From assembly GCF_018802605.1 (NCBI RefSeq), contig NZ_CP069161.1, forward strand, positions 2,852,001 to 2,916,000: DNA of 64,000 nucleotides, read 5' to 3'. A model generated the notes under the pieces. It saw only the letters and a list, made by a program, of their open reading frames with translations, was not told the DNA's origin and ran no database searches. Numbering within the stretch: position 1 is the stretch's first letter; each line of letters opens with the position of its first letter. The position numbers were made by a program, and so were the translations under genes. Of the stretch, positions 18,040 through 26,270 are shown piece after piece. Source of the DNA: Paludibacterium paludis. GTDB taxonomy: Bacteria > Pseudomonadota > Gammaproteobacteria > Burkholderiales > Chromobacteriaceae.

Positions 18040-18626
18040 TGGACTATTACCTCGATATCCGTCTGCTGCCGGATGCCGATTTCTCGCCACCGGTTCTGAT
18101 GAACGCGCTCTACGCGAAGCTTCACCGCGTACTGGTCACTCAACAGCGAACCGATATTGGCGTGAGCTTCCCCGGTTATGATCTTGCCCCGGAAAGCCAA
18201 GGCGGAACACCATGCGCGCCTTCGCTGGGCCTGACGCTGCGCCTGCATGGTACGGCGGCTGCATTGGACAATTTGATGGCCCGTCGCTGGTTGACGGGGT
18301 TCGCCGACCATGCCATCACGGGAAATATCTTGCCTGTCCCGGCCAGCACAAGCCATATCCGCGTTCTTCGGCGGCAAGTGAAAAGCTGCCCGGCACGGGA
18401 ACGAGACCGGTTGATGCGCAGGAAGAATCTCTCCCTGGAGGAGGCATGCAGATGTATTCCGGACAGCAAAGCAAAACGGCTGGATCTTCCCTTCCTTACG
18501 GTAGATAGTTCCAGCACCGGACAACGATTCCGTCTATTCATCCAACAGCTATCAGCAGCAAAAATTGTCGAAGGCAGTTTTAACGCTTATGGCCTAAGCC
18601 CAAGCGCAACGTTGCCCCAGTGGTGA
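18039..18626 (+). CDS. csy4: crRNA endoribonuclease Csy4 (Cas6f)
   Basis: 195 residues, slightly longer than the well-studied Pseudomonas protein (187). Csy4 cuts pre-crRNA at the base of the repeat hairpin and stays bound to the crRNA 3' end. The N-terminus [12 protein letters not shown] leads to His29, the catalytic base, in the same position as in the known enzyme. The SSSTGQRFRLFI segment (about 157-168) carries the conserved Ser-Thr-Gly-Gln site, and DRLMRR (123-128) belongs to the Arg-rich helix that reads the hairpin. A small insertion near 48-62 explains the extra length. It is the last gene of the csy operon, followed by a terminator. Confidence 0.96.
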   Translation: MDYYLDIRLLPDADFSPPVLMNALYAKLHRVLVTQQRTDIGVSFPGYDLAPESQGGTPCAPSLGLTLRLHGTAAALDNLMARRWLTGFADHAITGNILPVPASTSHIRVLRRQVKSCPARERDRLMRRKNLSLEEACRCIPDSKAKRLDLPFLTVDSSSTGQRFRLFIQQLSAAKIVEGSFNAYGLSPSATLPQW

Positions 18627-18632
18627 GTCAAA

Positions 18633-18667
18633 GGGTTGCCCGCCCTCCCTCGGGTAACCCTTTTTTT
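18633..18667 (+). terminator. Rho-independent terminator after csy4
   Basis: Stem GGGTTGCCCG (18633-18642) and CGGGTAACCC (18651-18660, one G-U pair) with an 8-nt loop, followed directly by seven T. It ends the csy operon 7 bp after the stop and separates it from the array leader, so the array must have its own promoter. Confidence 0.92.
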
Positions 18668-18785
18668 CAGAGCCATATCTGATCATTAAAAATCAAAAGG
18701 TTACACAACGCCCGCTCATTAGGGTTTCCAGCGCCTTTTCGTCGAGAAACCATGCCCAGTATGAATTTCGAACGAAATGCCTCTA
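18668..18785 (+). promoter_or_regulatory. CRISPR leader
   Basis: 118 bp between the csy operon terminator and the first repeat, with an AT-rich first half. Its place next to perfect repeats, while the degenerate repeat is at the far end, marks it as the leader where transcription starts and new spacers enter. It contains an IHF site at 18691-18703. Confidence 0.8.
18691..18703 (+). promoter_or_regulatory. IHF binding site in the CRISPR leader
   Basis: AATCAAAAGGTTA matches the IHF consensus WATCAANNNNTTR at every defined position. Its end lies 82 bp before the first repeat. IHF bends type I-E and I-F leaders so that Cas1-Cas2 integrates at the first repeat, so this is a likely functional adaptation element. 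Confidence 0.75.
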
Positions 18786-20074
18786 GTTCACTGCCGGATA
18801 GGCAGCTTAGAAATTAAGGCCTTCCCAGGTATACACGTTCGCAGCGTTCACTGCCGGATAGGCAGCTTAGAAAACAACACCCGGCGTCTCACCGTAACGC
18901 TTGACGTTCACTGCCGGATAGGCAGCTTAGAAACTTCATTCCCGATCAGATCGCGGAATGCGCTGGTTCACTGCCGGATAGGCAGCTTAGAAATTTCCAG
19001 AAGGTCTTTGTTGTCCGCCACAACAGTTCACTGCCGGATAGGCAGCTTAGAAATTCAGCAGCTCGGCCATGCTGCGATACTCGACGTTCACTGCCGGATA
19101 GGCAGCTTAGAAAGTCGGCAATCAGGTCGCCCTGAAAGAAGTTTCGTTCACTGCCGGATAGGCAGCTTAGAAAATGATGCATGCGAAGTTGTCCATGATC
19201 CGTTTGTTCACTGCCGGATAGGCAGCTTAGAAATTGTGTGGACCGCCGGACTGGCCAGCTTGGGAGTTCACTGCCGGATAGGCAGCTTAGAAAAATACCC
19301 TATCAATTACGATTCGAAGGAACTGGTTCACTGCCGGATAGGCAGCTTAGAAAGCTACATCATGCTGGGGATGCTGGCTGAACAGGTTCACTGCCGGATA
19401 GGCAGCTTAGAAAAGAGTGGCACGGGTTCACAGTCTCCAGCGACGGTTCACTGCCGGATAGGCAGCTTAGAAATGCATCATGTTGATCTCGTTCCAAACC
19501 CATCGGTTCACTGCCGGATAGGCAGCTTAGAAAGGCATCAATGAGGGTTTCGAACGGAACGATGCGTTCACTGCCGGATAGGCAGCTTAGAAAGTTGCTC
19601 TCGCGGTGTTGCGGTCGTTTCTGGTGTTCACTGCCGGATAGGCAGCTTAGAAAAGTGAGCAAGCGGCGGCGTGGTCGACGGTGCTGTTCACTGCCGGATA
19701 GGCAGCTTAGAAAGCCTCGCAGCATCCACAAGACTGCCGTGGCAAGTTCACTGCCGGATAGGCAGCTTAGAAAATGAAATTGCCCTGGCACGCCCAGGGG
19801 CTCGGGTTCACTGCCGGATAGGCAGCTTAGAAAAGCGAGCGATAGTTGTCGAGGGTCAGGCTCCCGTTCACTGCCGGATAGGCAGCTTAGAAACATGACG
19901 CATCGGCCGTGCCTGATGACAAAACGTTCACTGCCGGATAGGCTGCTTAGAAATTAGCCCGTTGATCGAAGCCGGTAATGCCGGTGTTCACTGCCGGATA
20001 GGCAGCTTAGAAAGCAAACCGTGGGAGTGAAAGAGATCCCGCGAGGTTCACTGCCGGATAGGCAGCCTAAGAAA
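18786..20074 (+). CRISPR. Type I-F CRISPR array, 22 repeats and 21 spacers
   Basis: Repeats of 28 bp recur every 60 bp exactly, with 32-bp spacers, from 18786 to 20046. Each repeat begins GTTCACTGCC, has the hairpin CTGCC-GGATA-GGCAG, and ends CTTAGAAA, the crRNA 5' handle; this is the I-F repeat class recognised by Csy4. Repeat 20 (19926) has one change (A to T at 19944) that breaks a stem base pair. The last repeat (20046-20074) is altered at the 3' end (GCCTAAGAAA, one base longer), marking the leader-distal end. All spacers are unique. The chance ORFs that span the array are not genes. Confidence 0.99.
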
Positions 20075-20357
20075 GGGGAAGTCCGACCGCACACCGATAC
20101 TTTCTGGCGGATAAGGGCAACGGAGCGAGGGTTACCCGGTCAACTACACAATTTTGGCGAAACAAAAACACTAAACCGCGTTTGACGCCGAGACGCAGTC
20201 CAGCACCGGATGGCGGCGTAAATGAAGATGAAGCACGCGATTCCGGCCGATCCACTTCCTGCGAGGCCCCATCACCACAAACTGAGAACCTCCCTATTCT
20301 GCCTCGATACCGTCGAATGGGGAGGTGAGAACAGTGAAGCCGCCGTATAATGCCGGC
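20075..20357. other. Spacer between CRISPR array and glpR
   Basis: About 280 bp with no gene seen. Near its end is a TATAAT (20346-20351), only 6 bp before ATG 20358 of glpR, and a GGGGAGG ribosome-site-like sequence at 20318-20324 that suits an upstream GTG at 20334. Confidence 0.5.
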
Positions 20358-21122
20358 ATGATCATTCTCAACCAGAGACAACAGGATCTTCTCGCCTGGG
20401 TGCAGCGCGAGGGGCATGTGACGGTCGAACGTCTCGCCACGCATTTCGGCGTCACCCACCAGACCATCCGCCGCGACATCTCGCTGCTGGCCGACAATCG
20501 CATGCTGCAGCGTTTTCACGGGGGCGCGAGTATCCACTCCAGCGTGGAAAACGTCGCCTACAATGCGCGCCAGGTGCTGTGCATCGAAGAGAAACAGCGC
20601 ATCGCGCGTTGCGTGGCCGCCAGCATCCCGGACAACGCCTCGCTGTTCATCAACCTCGGCACGACCACCGAGGAAGTAGCGAAAGCGCTACACGCCCACC
20701 GGGGTCTGCACGTGATCACCAACAACCTGAACGTGGCGGCGATGATGTGCAACTACCCGGACTGCGAGGTCATCGTGGCCAGCGGAGTGATGCGTCCGCG
20801 CGACAGGGGTATCATCGGCGAGGCGACCATCGAATTCATCCGCAAGTTCAAGGTCGACTACGGCATCATCGGCATTTCCAGCATTGAAAGCGACGGCACG
20901 CTGAGGGACTTCGACATCCGCGAGGTACGGACATCCGAGGCCATCATCCAGCAGTCGCGCCATGTGTTTCTGGCGGCGGACCATTCCAAGTTCGGCCGCC
21001 CCGCCCTGGTGGAGCTCGGGCACCTGTCGCAGGTTTCCGCCCTGTTCACCGACCAGCCGGTGTCGGCCGAGATCGCCGACGTGCTCAGGGAGGGCAACAC
21101 GGCCCTCCATGTCGCCCCCTGA
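20358..21122 (+). CDS. glpR: Glycerol-3-phosphate regulon repressor GlpR (DeoR family)
   Basis: 254 residues. N-terminal DeoR winged helix: LNQRQQDLLAWVQREGHV, then HFGVTHQTIRRDISLLAD. The sensor domain has NLGTTTEEVAKAL, ITNNLNVAAMM and DRGIIGEATIEFIRKF, the sugar-phosphate-binding pattern of GlpR. It should repress glpKF and glpD until glycerol-3-phosphate binds. ATG 20358 matches the usual N-terminus, but it has no ribosome site and TATAAT lies just upstream, so either the mRNA is leaderless or translation starts at GTG 20334, which has GGGGAGG 9 nt upstream. It is followed by a strong terminator and the glpKF genes. Confidence 0.9.
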   Translation: MIILNQRQQDLLAWVQREGHVTVERLATHFGVTHQTIRRDISLLADNRMLQRFHGGASIHSSVENVAYNARQVLCIEEKQRIARCVAASIPDNASLFINLGTTTEEVAKALHAHRGLHVITNNLNVAAMMCNYPDCEVIVASGVMRPRDRGIIGEATIEFIRKFKVDYGIIGISSIESDGTLRDFDIREVRTSEAIIQQSRHVFLAADHSKFGRPALVELGHLSQVSALFTDQPVSAEIADVLREGNTALHVAP

Positions 21123-21172
21123 CACCACCTTCGCGCAACACGCATGACAGTTTTTTTGCACTTTTTGTAATG

Positions 21173-21199
21173 ACCGCACTACTCAGTGCGGTTTTTTTT
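21173..21199 (+). terminator. Rho-independent terminator after glpR
   Basis: Perfect 8-bp stem ACCGCACT (21173-21180) and AGTGCGGT (21185-21192) with a 4-nt loop, followed by a run of eight T. It separates glpR from the glpK transcript. Confidence 0.9.
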
Positions 21200-21250
21200 C
21201 GTATAATCCGTCAGCATTTTCGTATTTCGTTCGGTTTATTTTCGCTTGAC
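21196..21250 (+). promoter_or_regulatory. Candidate GlpR operator region upstream of glpK
   Basis: An AT-rich stretch holds TTTTCGTAT twice (21196-21204 and 21217-21225, 21 bp or two helical turns apart), then TTTCGTTCG and TTTTCGC. These resemble half-sites of the DeoR/GlpR type (TTCG...CGAA). A TTGACG at 21246-21251 could be a -35 box, but no good -10 follows at normal spacing. The assignment rests on position and resemblance only. Confidence 0.4.
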
Positions 21251-21396
21251 GATGTAATATCGGCGATACGAAGACCAAACAGACAAAAAACAAACACTTC
21301 CGGCCGGCCTGGCACCCGTCGAAGTTAGATGCTCGAATGACAAAGTCGCGCGGCCGATCGAGCCGCGCAGGTGAACAACGAAGGAGGAGAAGTTCC

Positions 21397-22893
21397 ATGC
21401 ACGACCAGTTTATCCTCGCGCTGGACCAGGGCACGACCAGTTCCAGAGCGATTCTGTTCAATCGCGCCGGCGATATCGTTTCCATCGCCCAGAAAGAATT
21501 CACCCAGATCTACCCGCAGGCAGGGTGGGTGGAACACAACCCGCTGGAAATCTGGGGCGGCCAGGCCGGTGTCGCCACCGAAGTGGTTGCCACCGCCGGC
21601 ATCGAAACCTCCGACATCGCGGCCATCGGCATCACCAACCAGCGCGAAACCACGGTGGTCTGGGATCGCGAAACCGGCGCGCCGGTCTACAACGCCATCG
21701 TCTGGCAGGATCGCCGCACCGCCGCGTTCTGCGACCAGTTGAAAGAACGGGGCCTGAACGACACGATCCGCGGCAAGACCGGCCTGCAGATCGACGCCTA
21801 CTTCTCCGCCAGCAAAATCAAGTGGATCCTCGACAACGTCCCCGGCGCCCGCGAGCGCGCCAATCAGGGAAAGCTGGCCTTCGGCACGATCGACACCTGG
21901 CTGGTGTGGAACTTCACCCATGGCAAGACGCACGTGACCGACGTGTCCAACGCCTCGCGCACCATGCTGTACAACATCCATACCCTGTCGTGGGACGAAG
22001 AACTGCTGGATATTTTTTCGATTCCCCGCAGCATGCTGCCGCACGTGCGCTCCTCCAGCGAAGTGTACGGCCACACCCAGGAATCCCACTTCGGTGCGCG
22101 CATCCCGATCGCGGGCATCGCCGGCGACCAGCAGGCCGCGCTGTTCGGCCAGCAGTGCACCCGGCCCGGCATGGTGAAGAACACCTACGGCACCGGCTGC
22201 TTCATGATGATGAACACCGGCGACAAACCGACGGCGTCGCAGAACAACCTCTTGACCACCGTCGCCTGGCAGCTTGGCGACAAGGTCACCTACGCGCTCG
22301 AAGGCAGTATTTTCATTGGTGGCGCCGTGGTCAAATGGCTGCGTGACGGCCTCAAAATCATCCGCGATTCGAGCGAAGTCGGCGAACTGGCCGCCGAAGT
22401 GTCCGGCAACGACGGCGTCTACCTGGTGCCGGCCTTCGCCGGACTGGGCGCGCCGCACTGGAACCAGGACGCGCGCGGCTCGCTGTTCGGCGCGACGCTC
22501 GGCACCACCTCGGCCCACGTCGCGCGCGCCGCGCTGGAGAGCATCGCCTATCAGACCACCGATGTGCTGCGCGCCATGGAGGCCGATGCCGGCATTCATG
22601 TCGCCGAACTGCGCGTGGACGGAGGCGCCACCGTCAACAATCTGCTGATGCAGTTCCAGTCAGACATTCTCAGCACCGACGTGATCCGTCCGAAAGTGAC
22701 CGAGACCACGGCCATGGGCGCCGCCTACCTCGCGGGCCTGGCGGTCGGCTTCTGGAAAAACCTCGACGAAGTGCAGAACCAGTGGCAACTGGACCGCCGC
22801 TTCGCGCTGCAAATGAACGACGCCGACGTCAAGCGCAATCTGGACGGCTGGCACCGCGCGGTCGCCTCAACCATCGCCTGGACCCGGGACTGA
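21397..22893 (+). CDS. glpK: Glycerol kinase
   Basis: 498 residues from ATG 21397, preceded by AAGGAGGAGAAG; the longer frame from 21337 is rejected for that reason. It phosphorylates glycerol to glycerol-3-phosphate with ATP. FGGY-family motifs are clear: [15 protein letters not shown] at the N-terminus, [41 protein letters not shown] near 238, and [15 protein letters not shown]. Length equals the family norm (about 500). glpF follows 20 bp downstream, so kinase and facilitator form one operon under GlpR. Confidence 0.97.
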   Translation: MHDQFILALDQGTTSSRAILFNRAGDIVSIAQKEFTQIYPQAGWVEHNPLEIWGGQAGVATEVVATAGIETSDIAAIGITNQRETTVVWDRETGAPVYNAIVWQDRRTAAFCDQLKERGLNDTIRGKTGLQIDAYFSASKIKWILDNVPGARERANQGKLAFGTIDTWLVWNFTHGKTHVTDVSNASRTMLYNIHTLSWDEELLDIFSIPRSMLPHVRSSSEVYGHTQESHFGARIPIAGIAGDQQAALFGQQCTRPGMVKNTYGTGCFMMMNTGDKPTASQNNLLTTVAWQLGDKVTYALEGSIFIGGAVVKWLRDGLKIIRDSSEVGELAAEVSGNDGVYLVPAFAGLGAPHWNQDARGSLFGATLGTTSAHVARAALESIAYQTTDVLRAMEADAGIHVAELRVDGGATVNNLLMQFQSDILSTDVIRPKVTETTAMGAAYLAGLAVGFWKNLDEVQNQWQLDRRFALQMNDADVKRNLDGWHRAVASTIAWTRD

Positions 22894-22913
22894 ACCTTAC
22901 AGGAACGCATGAC

Positions 22914-23624
22914 ATGAATCCCCTGCTCGCTGAATTCATCGGCACCGCCCTGCTCGTGCTGCTCGGCAACGGCGTCGTCGCCAACGTCATCCTCAACAAG
23001 ACCAAGGGCCAGAACTCCGGCCTGATCGTCATCGCCTTCGGCTGGGCCATGGCGGTGTTCATCGGTGTGTTCAGCGTCGCGGCCTATAGCGGCGCGCACC
23101 TGAATCCCGCCGTTTCGGTCGCGCTGGCGGTGGCCGGCAAGTTCGAATGGGCCCGCGTGCCCGGCTACGTCGCCGCCCAGATGCTGGGCGGCATGGCCGG
23201 CGCCTTCATTGTCTGGCTGATCTACCGCGACCACTTCGCGTCCACCGACTGCGGCGACACCAAGCTCGCGGTCTTCTGCACCGGACCGGCGATTCGCAAC
23301 ATCGCCAGCAACCTCGCCTCCGAAATCATCGCCACCTTCGTACTGGTGTTCGGCGTGCTGAGCATGGTGGCGCCCAAGTCCTCGCTGGGCGCGATGGATG
23401 CGCTGCCGGTGGCGTTGCTGGTACTGGGACTCGGCGTCTCGCTGGGCGGCACCACCGGCTACGCGATGAGCCCGGCGCGGGACCTGGCGCCCCGCATCAT
23501 GCACGCCATTTTGCCGATTCCCGGCAAGCGCGACAGCGATTGGGGCTATGCCTGGGTGCCGGTGATCGGCTCCCTGATCGGCGGCGTGCTGGCCGCGCTG
23601 GTGCATGGGCATCTGTCGCTCTGA
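22914..23624 (+). CDS. glpF: Glycerol uptake facilitator (aquaglyceroporin)
   Basis: 236 residues with six hydrophobic segments. ATG 22914 is chosen because it starts the first membrane helix (MNPLLAEFIGTALLVLLGNG); the open frame runs upstream through glpK. The first pore motif is the usual NPA (SGAHLNPAV, N64). The second is SPA rather than NPA (GYAMSPARDLAPR, S186), with the pore Arg kept. It admits glycerol, which GlpK then traps. A terminator follows 20 bp after the stop. Confidence 0.93.
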   Translation: MNPLLAEFIGTALLVLLGNGVVANVILNKTKGQNSGLIVIAFGWAMAVFIGVFSVAAYSGAHLNPAVSVALAVAGKFEWARVPGYVAAQMLGGMAGAFIVWLIYRDHFASTDCGDTKLAVFCTGPAIRNIASNLASEIIATFVLVFGVLSMVAPKSSLGAMDALPVALLVLGLGVSLGGTTGYAMSPARDLAPRIMHAILPIPGKRDSDWGYAWVPVIGSLIGGVLAALVHGHLSL

Positions 23625-23644
23625 CCTTGGGCGCGGGACTGGAC

Positions 23645-23670
23645 AGCCGGCCTTGCAGGCCGGCTTTTTT
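23645..23670 (+). terminator. Rho-independent terminator after glpF
   Basis: Stem AGCCGGCC (23645-23652) and GGCCGGCT (23658-23665), 5-nt loop, followed by a T-run. It closes the glpKF operon. Confidence 0.92.
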
Positions 23671-23684
23671 CTGCTCGCCCAAAC

Positions 23685-23706
23685 AAACGAACATAAAACG
23701 AACACA
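23685..23706. promoter_or_regulatory. Tandem direct repeat, candidate GlpR operator of glpD
   Basis: AAACGAACATA (23685-23695) is followed at once by AAACGAACACA (23696-23706), an 11-bp head-to-tail repeat, about one helical turn. ACGAACAT matches half of the E. coli GlpR operator. It lies about 100 bp before glpD. Confidence 0.5.
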
Positions 23707-23765
23707 AAATCCGTGCAAAACCAACATTTTTCGCAAATAAAATGTTTGTTTTGTGATTGCTTGTC

Positions 23766-23771
23766 TATAAT
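23766..23771 (+). promoter_or_regulatory. glpD -10 box
   Basis: A perfect TATAAT 34 bp before the glpD start, downstream of the candidate GlpR repeats. No good -35 is visible at 16-18 bp (the region reads TGTTTGTTTTGTG), so activation or a weak -35 is implied. Confidence 0.55.
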
Positions 23772-23805
23772 GAATCCATAACCGGATACCTCAGGCGGAC
23801 ACACT

Positions 23806-25311
23806 GTGAACACCCAGACTTATGACATGATAGTGATCGGCGGCGGCATCAATGGCGCGGGCATCGCCCGCGACGCGGCCGGCCGCGGGCTGTCGGTTCT
23901 GCTATGCGAAAAAGACGATCTGGCCAACCACACATCATCGGCCAGCACCAAACTGATCCACGGCGGATTGCGCTACCTCGAATACTACGAATTCGGCCTG
24001 GTGCGCAAAGCGCTGCAGGAGCGCGAAGTCTTGCTCGACGCGGCGCCGCACATCATGTGGCCGCTGCGTTTCGTGATGCCGCACGACCCGTCCCAGCGCC
24101 CCAAGTGGATGATCCGCACCGGTCTGTTCCTGTATGACAACCTGGCGCGCCGCAAGCGGCTCAAGGGCACCGAGACCATCCGTTTCGACCGTCATCGCAC
24201 CGGCGCGCCGCTCAAGGCCGGGTTCACCCACGGCTTCGCCTATTCGGACGGCTGGGTGCAGGACGCCCGCCTGGTGGTGCTCAACGTCATGGATGCCGCC
24301 GAACGAGGTGCCCGCGTGCTCACGCGCACCGAGTGCGTGGCGGCCGAGCGCCACGGCGAGCTGTGGCATGTGACGCTGCGCGACTCGAACGGCCGGGACA
24401 GCACCGTTCGCGCCCGTTCGCTCGTCAACGCCGCGGGTCCCTGGGTGGAATCCTTCATCACTGGCCGCGCGCGGCTGCCCTCGCCCAAGTCGGTGCGCCT
24501 GGTCAAAGGCAGTCACATCGTGGTGAAGAAGCTGTTCGACCATGATCACGCGTACATTTTCCAGAATCCGGACAAGCGCATCATTTTCGCGATTCCCTAC
24601 GAAAACGACTTCACCCTGATCGGCACCACCGATGTCGAATACCATGGCGACGCGGCGCAAGTCGCCATCGATGCGCAGGAAGTCGACTACCTGTGCCGCA
24701 TGAGCAACCGCTACTTCGAAAAACAAATCACGCCGGCCGACGTGGTCAGCACCTATTCGGGAGTGCGCCCGCTGCTGGACGACGCCTCGGACAACGCCGC
24801 GAGCGTGACGCGCGACTATTCGCTGGAACTGTCGCGCGACGGCGCGCCGCTGCTGTCCGTGTTCGGCGGCAAAATCACCACCTACCGGAAACTCGCCGAG
24901 GAAGCCGTCGGCATGATCGCACCGCTGCTGGGCAATACCGCCGCGACCTGGACCGCGAACGCCGCGCTTCCTGGCGGAGATCTCGCGGCGCCAAGCTTCG
25001 ACGCGTTCGTGCAGTCGGCTGCGGCGCGCTACCCATGGCTGCCCGAAGCCATGCTGGTCCGCATGGCGCGAGCCTATGGCAGCCGCCTGCACCGGGTACT
25101 CGACGGAGCCCGCAGCCTCGCGGATCTCGGGGAGGAAATCCTTCCCGGCCTCTACGAGGCCGAAATTGAATATCTGGTTAAGTCCGAATGGGCGCGCATG
25201 GCGGAAGACATCCTGTGGCGCCGCTCCAAGCTCAAACTGCACCTGCCCGCCGATGCCGAAACCGTGCTGGACGGCTGGCTGGACGCACGGGCAAAACGGG
25301 AGGCGGCCTGA
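23806..25311 (+). CDS. glpD: Aerobic glycerol-3-phosphate dehydrogenase
   Basis: 501 residues, starting at GTG 23806. This membrane-associated flavoprotein oxidises glycerol-3-phosphate to dihydroxyacetone phosphate and passes electrons to quinone. The FAD-binding fold is at the N-terminus (MIVIGGGINGAGIARDAAGR), followed by SSASTKLIHGGLRYLEYYE, and later IFAIPYENDFTLIGTTDVEY and SVFGGKITTYRKLAEEA. It completes the glycerol pathway with glpK and glpF but has its own promoter region after the glpF terminator. It ends 8 bp from the convergent end of the type III cluster. Confidence 0.96.
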   Translation: MNTQTYDMIVIGGGINGAGIARDAAGRGLSVLLCEKDDLANHTSSASTKLIHGGLRYLEYYEFGLVRKALQEREVLLDAAPHIMWPLRFVMPHDPSQRPKWMIRTGLFLYDNLARRKRLKGTETIRFDRHRTGAPLKAGFTHGFAYSDGWVQDARLVVLNVMDAAERGARVLTRTECVAAERHGELWHVTLRDSNGRDSTVRARSLVNAAGPWVESFITGRARLPSPKSVRLVKGSHIVVKKLFDHDHAYIFQNPDKRIIFAIPYENDFTLIGTTDVEYHGDAAQVAIDAQEVDYLCRMSNRYFEKQITPADVVSTYSGVRPLLDDASDNAASVTRDYSLELSRDGAPLLSVFGGKITTYRKLAEEAVGMIAPLLGNTAATWTANAALPGGDLAAPSFDAFVQSAAARYPWLPEAMLVRMARAYGSRLHRVLDGARSLADLGEEILPGLYEAEIEYLVKSEWARMAEDILWRRSKLKLHLPADAETVLDGWLDARAKREAA

Positions 25312-25318
25312 GCGGGCG

Positions 25319-25579
25319 TCACATCAACTGTGTGTCCAGTTGGGGAGGCGATGCCGGATCATCCGGATCCGGCATCATCAGCTGGGTATAAAAATCCTGG
25401 AACGCGATTTTCTGTTCCAATTTGATCACCTCACTGACATTGTCGTGACTGCTCCCATCCGTGTCCTGCGTGCTGCCAGTCTTGGCGGCCGCGGTCCGGA
25501 CCCGCTCCGCCAGTGAAACGGCGTCCTCATTCGCCAGAGGCGAAGGCGCGATCGCCTGCATCGATCGAATCGTCGTCAT
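25319..25579 (-). CDS. Small protein at the end of the prg-org operon (OrgC position)
   Basis: 86 residues from ATG 25579; the frame extends further but this start follows the orgB coding end by overlap. The sequence is acidic and polar (HDNVSEVIKLEQKIAFQDFY, PDPDDPASPPQLDTQ) with no signal peptide or membrane segment. It occupies the place of orgC in SPI-1, whose product affects needle assembly, but I see no sequence match I can rely on. It is the last gene of the 27-gene minus-strand block and ends 8 bp from glpD. Treat it as a type III-associated protein of unknown function. Confidence 0.55.
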   Translation of the reverse strand: MTTIRSMQAIAPSPLANEDAVSLAERVRTAAAKTGSTQDTDGSSHDNVSEVIKLEQKIAFQDFYTQLMMPDPDDPASPPQLDTQLM

Positions 25580-26270
25580 TCTCTTCTTCCTTGTGTGAAC
25601 GGTAGCGCTCTTGCAGCGCATACCAGAGGTTTTCAATCGCGTCATTGATCGCCGAGTCGGCGAATTGCGGCAAGGTTTCCTTCATCAGCGAGCGCTTCAG
25701 TTGCGCCGCGATATCGGCGGCGCTTTCCTGCGGATCGAAACGCACCACTTCGTCCCCGGCTTCCAGAATGAAACCGGGCTCGTCGTGATATTCGATCTCG
25801 AACCGCCGCTGCGGCCGTCCCGGCATTCTGGCTTTGAGCAGGCAGGCCGGTTCCTCGACGCTGCGCGGCAGCCGCAAAAGAACCGGTGTATCCGCGTCGG
25901 CGGGTTGCCGCATCTGCCATTCATCGATCAGCGACAGCAAGACGGCGGGATTGGCCATCGCTCCGGACAGGCGCTGGCGCAGGCGTTCGACGATATCGGC
26001 TTCCACGCGCGCGAACAGCGCCGACCTCGCGTCAAGAAAATCGACCGTGTTCATCGCCACCGAGAAAAAACCGTCGCGGTATCCCTGGACAAATCCAAGT
26101 TGCCGGCAATTGTCGGCCTCCTCCCGCGCTTTGCGGATCATGGTCGTCGCCTGGCGCCGGGCCCGCAGCAGCAGACGATTCGCCTGACGCGCCTCGCCCA
26201 GGCGCCGGGCCGTGACGACATCTCCGTCAATCACGGAAACGGCATGGTTGATATAGATTTCGCGTGGCAT
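25527..26270 (-). CDS. orgB: Type III secretion stator/ATPase regulator (SctL, OrgB)
   Basis: 247 residues. The N-terminal half is a long charged helix (GEARQANRLLLRARRQATTM, then REEADNCRQLGFVQGYRDGF) typical of SctL/FliH-family stators that link the ATPase (InvC) to the cytoplasmic sorting platform (SpaO). The C-terminal part ends in an acidic tail. It overlaps orgA by 44 nt and the following small ORF by 53 nt, as expected for a tightly packed org operon. Confidence 0.8.
   Translation of the reverse strand: MPREIYINHAVSVIDGDVVTARRLGEARQANRLLLRARRQATTMIRKAREEADNCRQLGFVQGYRDGFFSVAMNTVDFLDARSALFARVEADIVERLRQRLSGAMANPAVLLSLIDEWQMRQPADADTPVLLRLPRSVEEPACLLKARMPGRPQRRFEIEYHDEPGFILEAGDEVVRFDPQESAADIAAQLKRSLMKETLPQFADSAINDAIENLWYALQERYRSHKEEENDDDSIDAGDRAFASGE

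Noticed and set aside
18777..19898. Open frames on both strands across the CRISPR array with repeated peptides
   Set aside because: They arise because the 60-bp period is a multiple of three and the repeat has no stop in some frames. The DNA is a CRISPR array.
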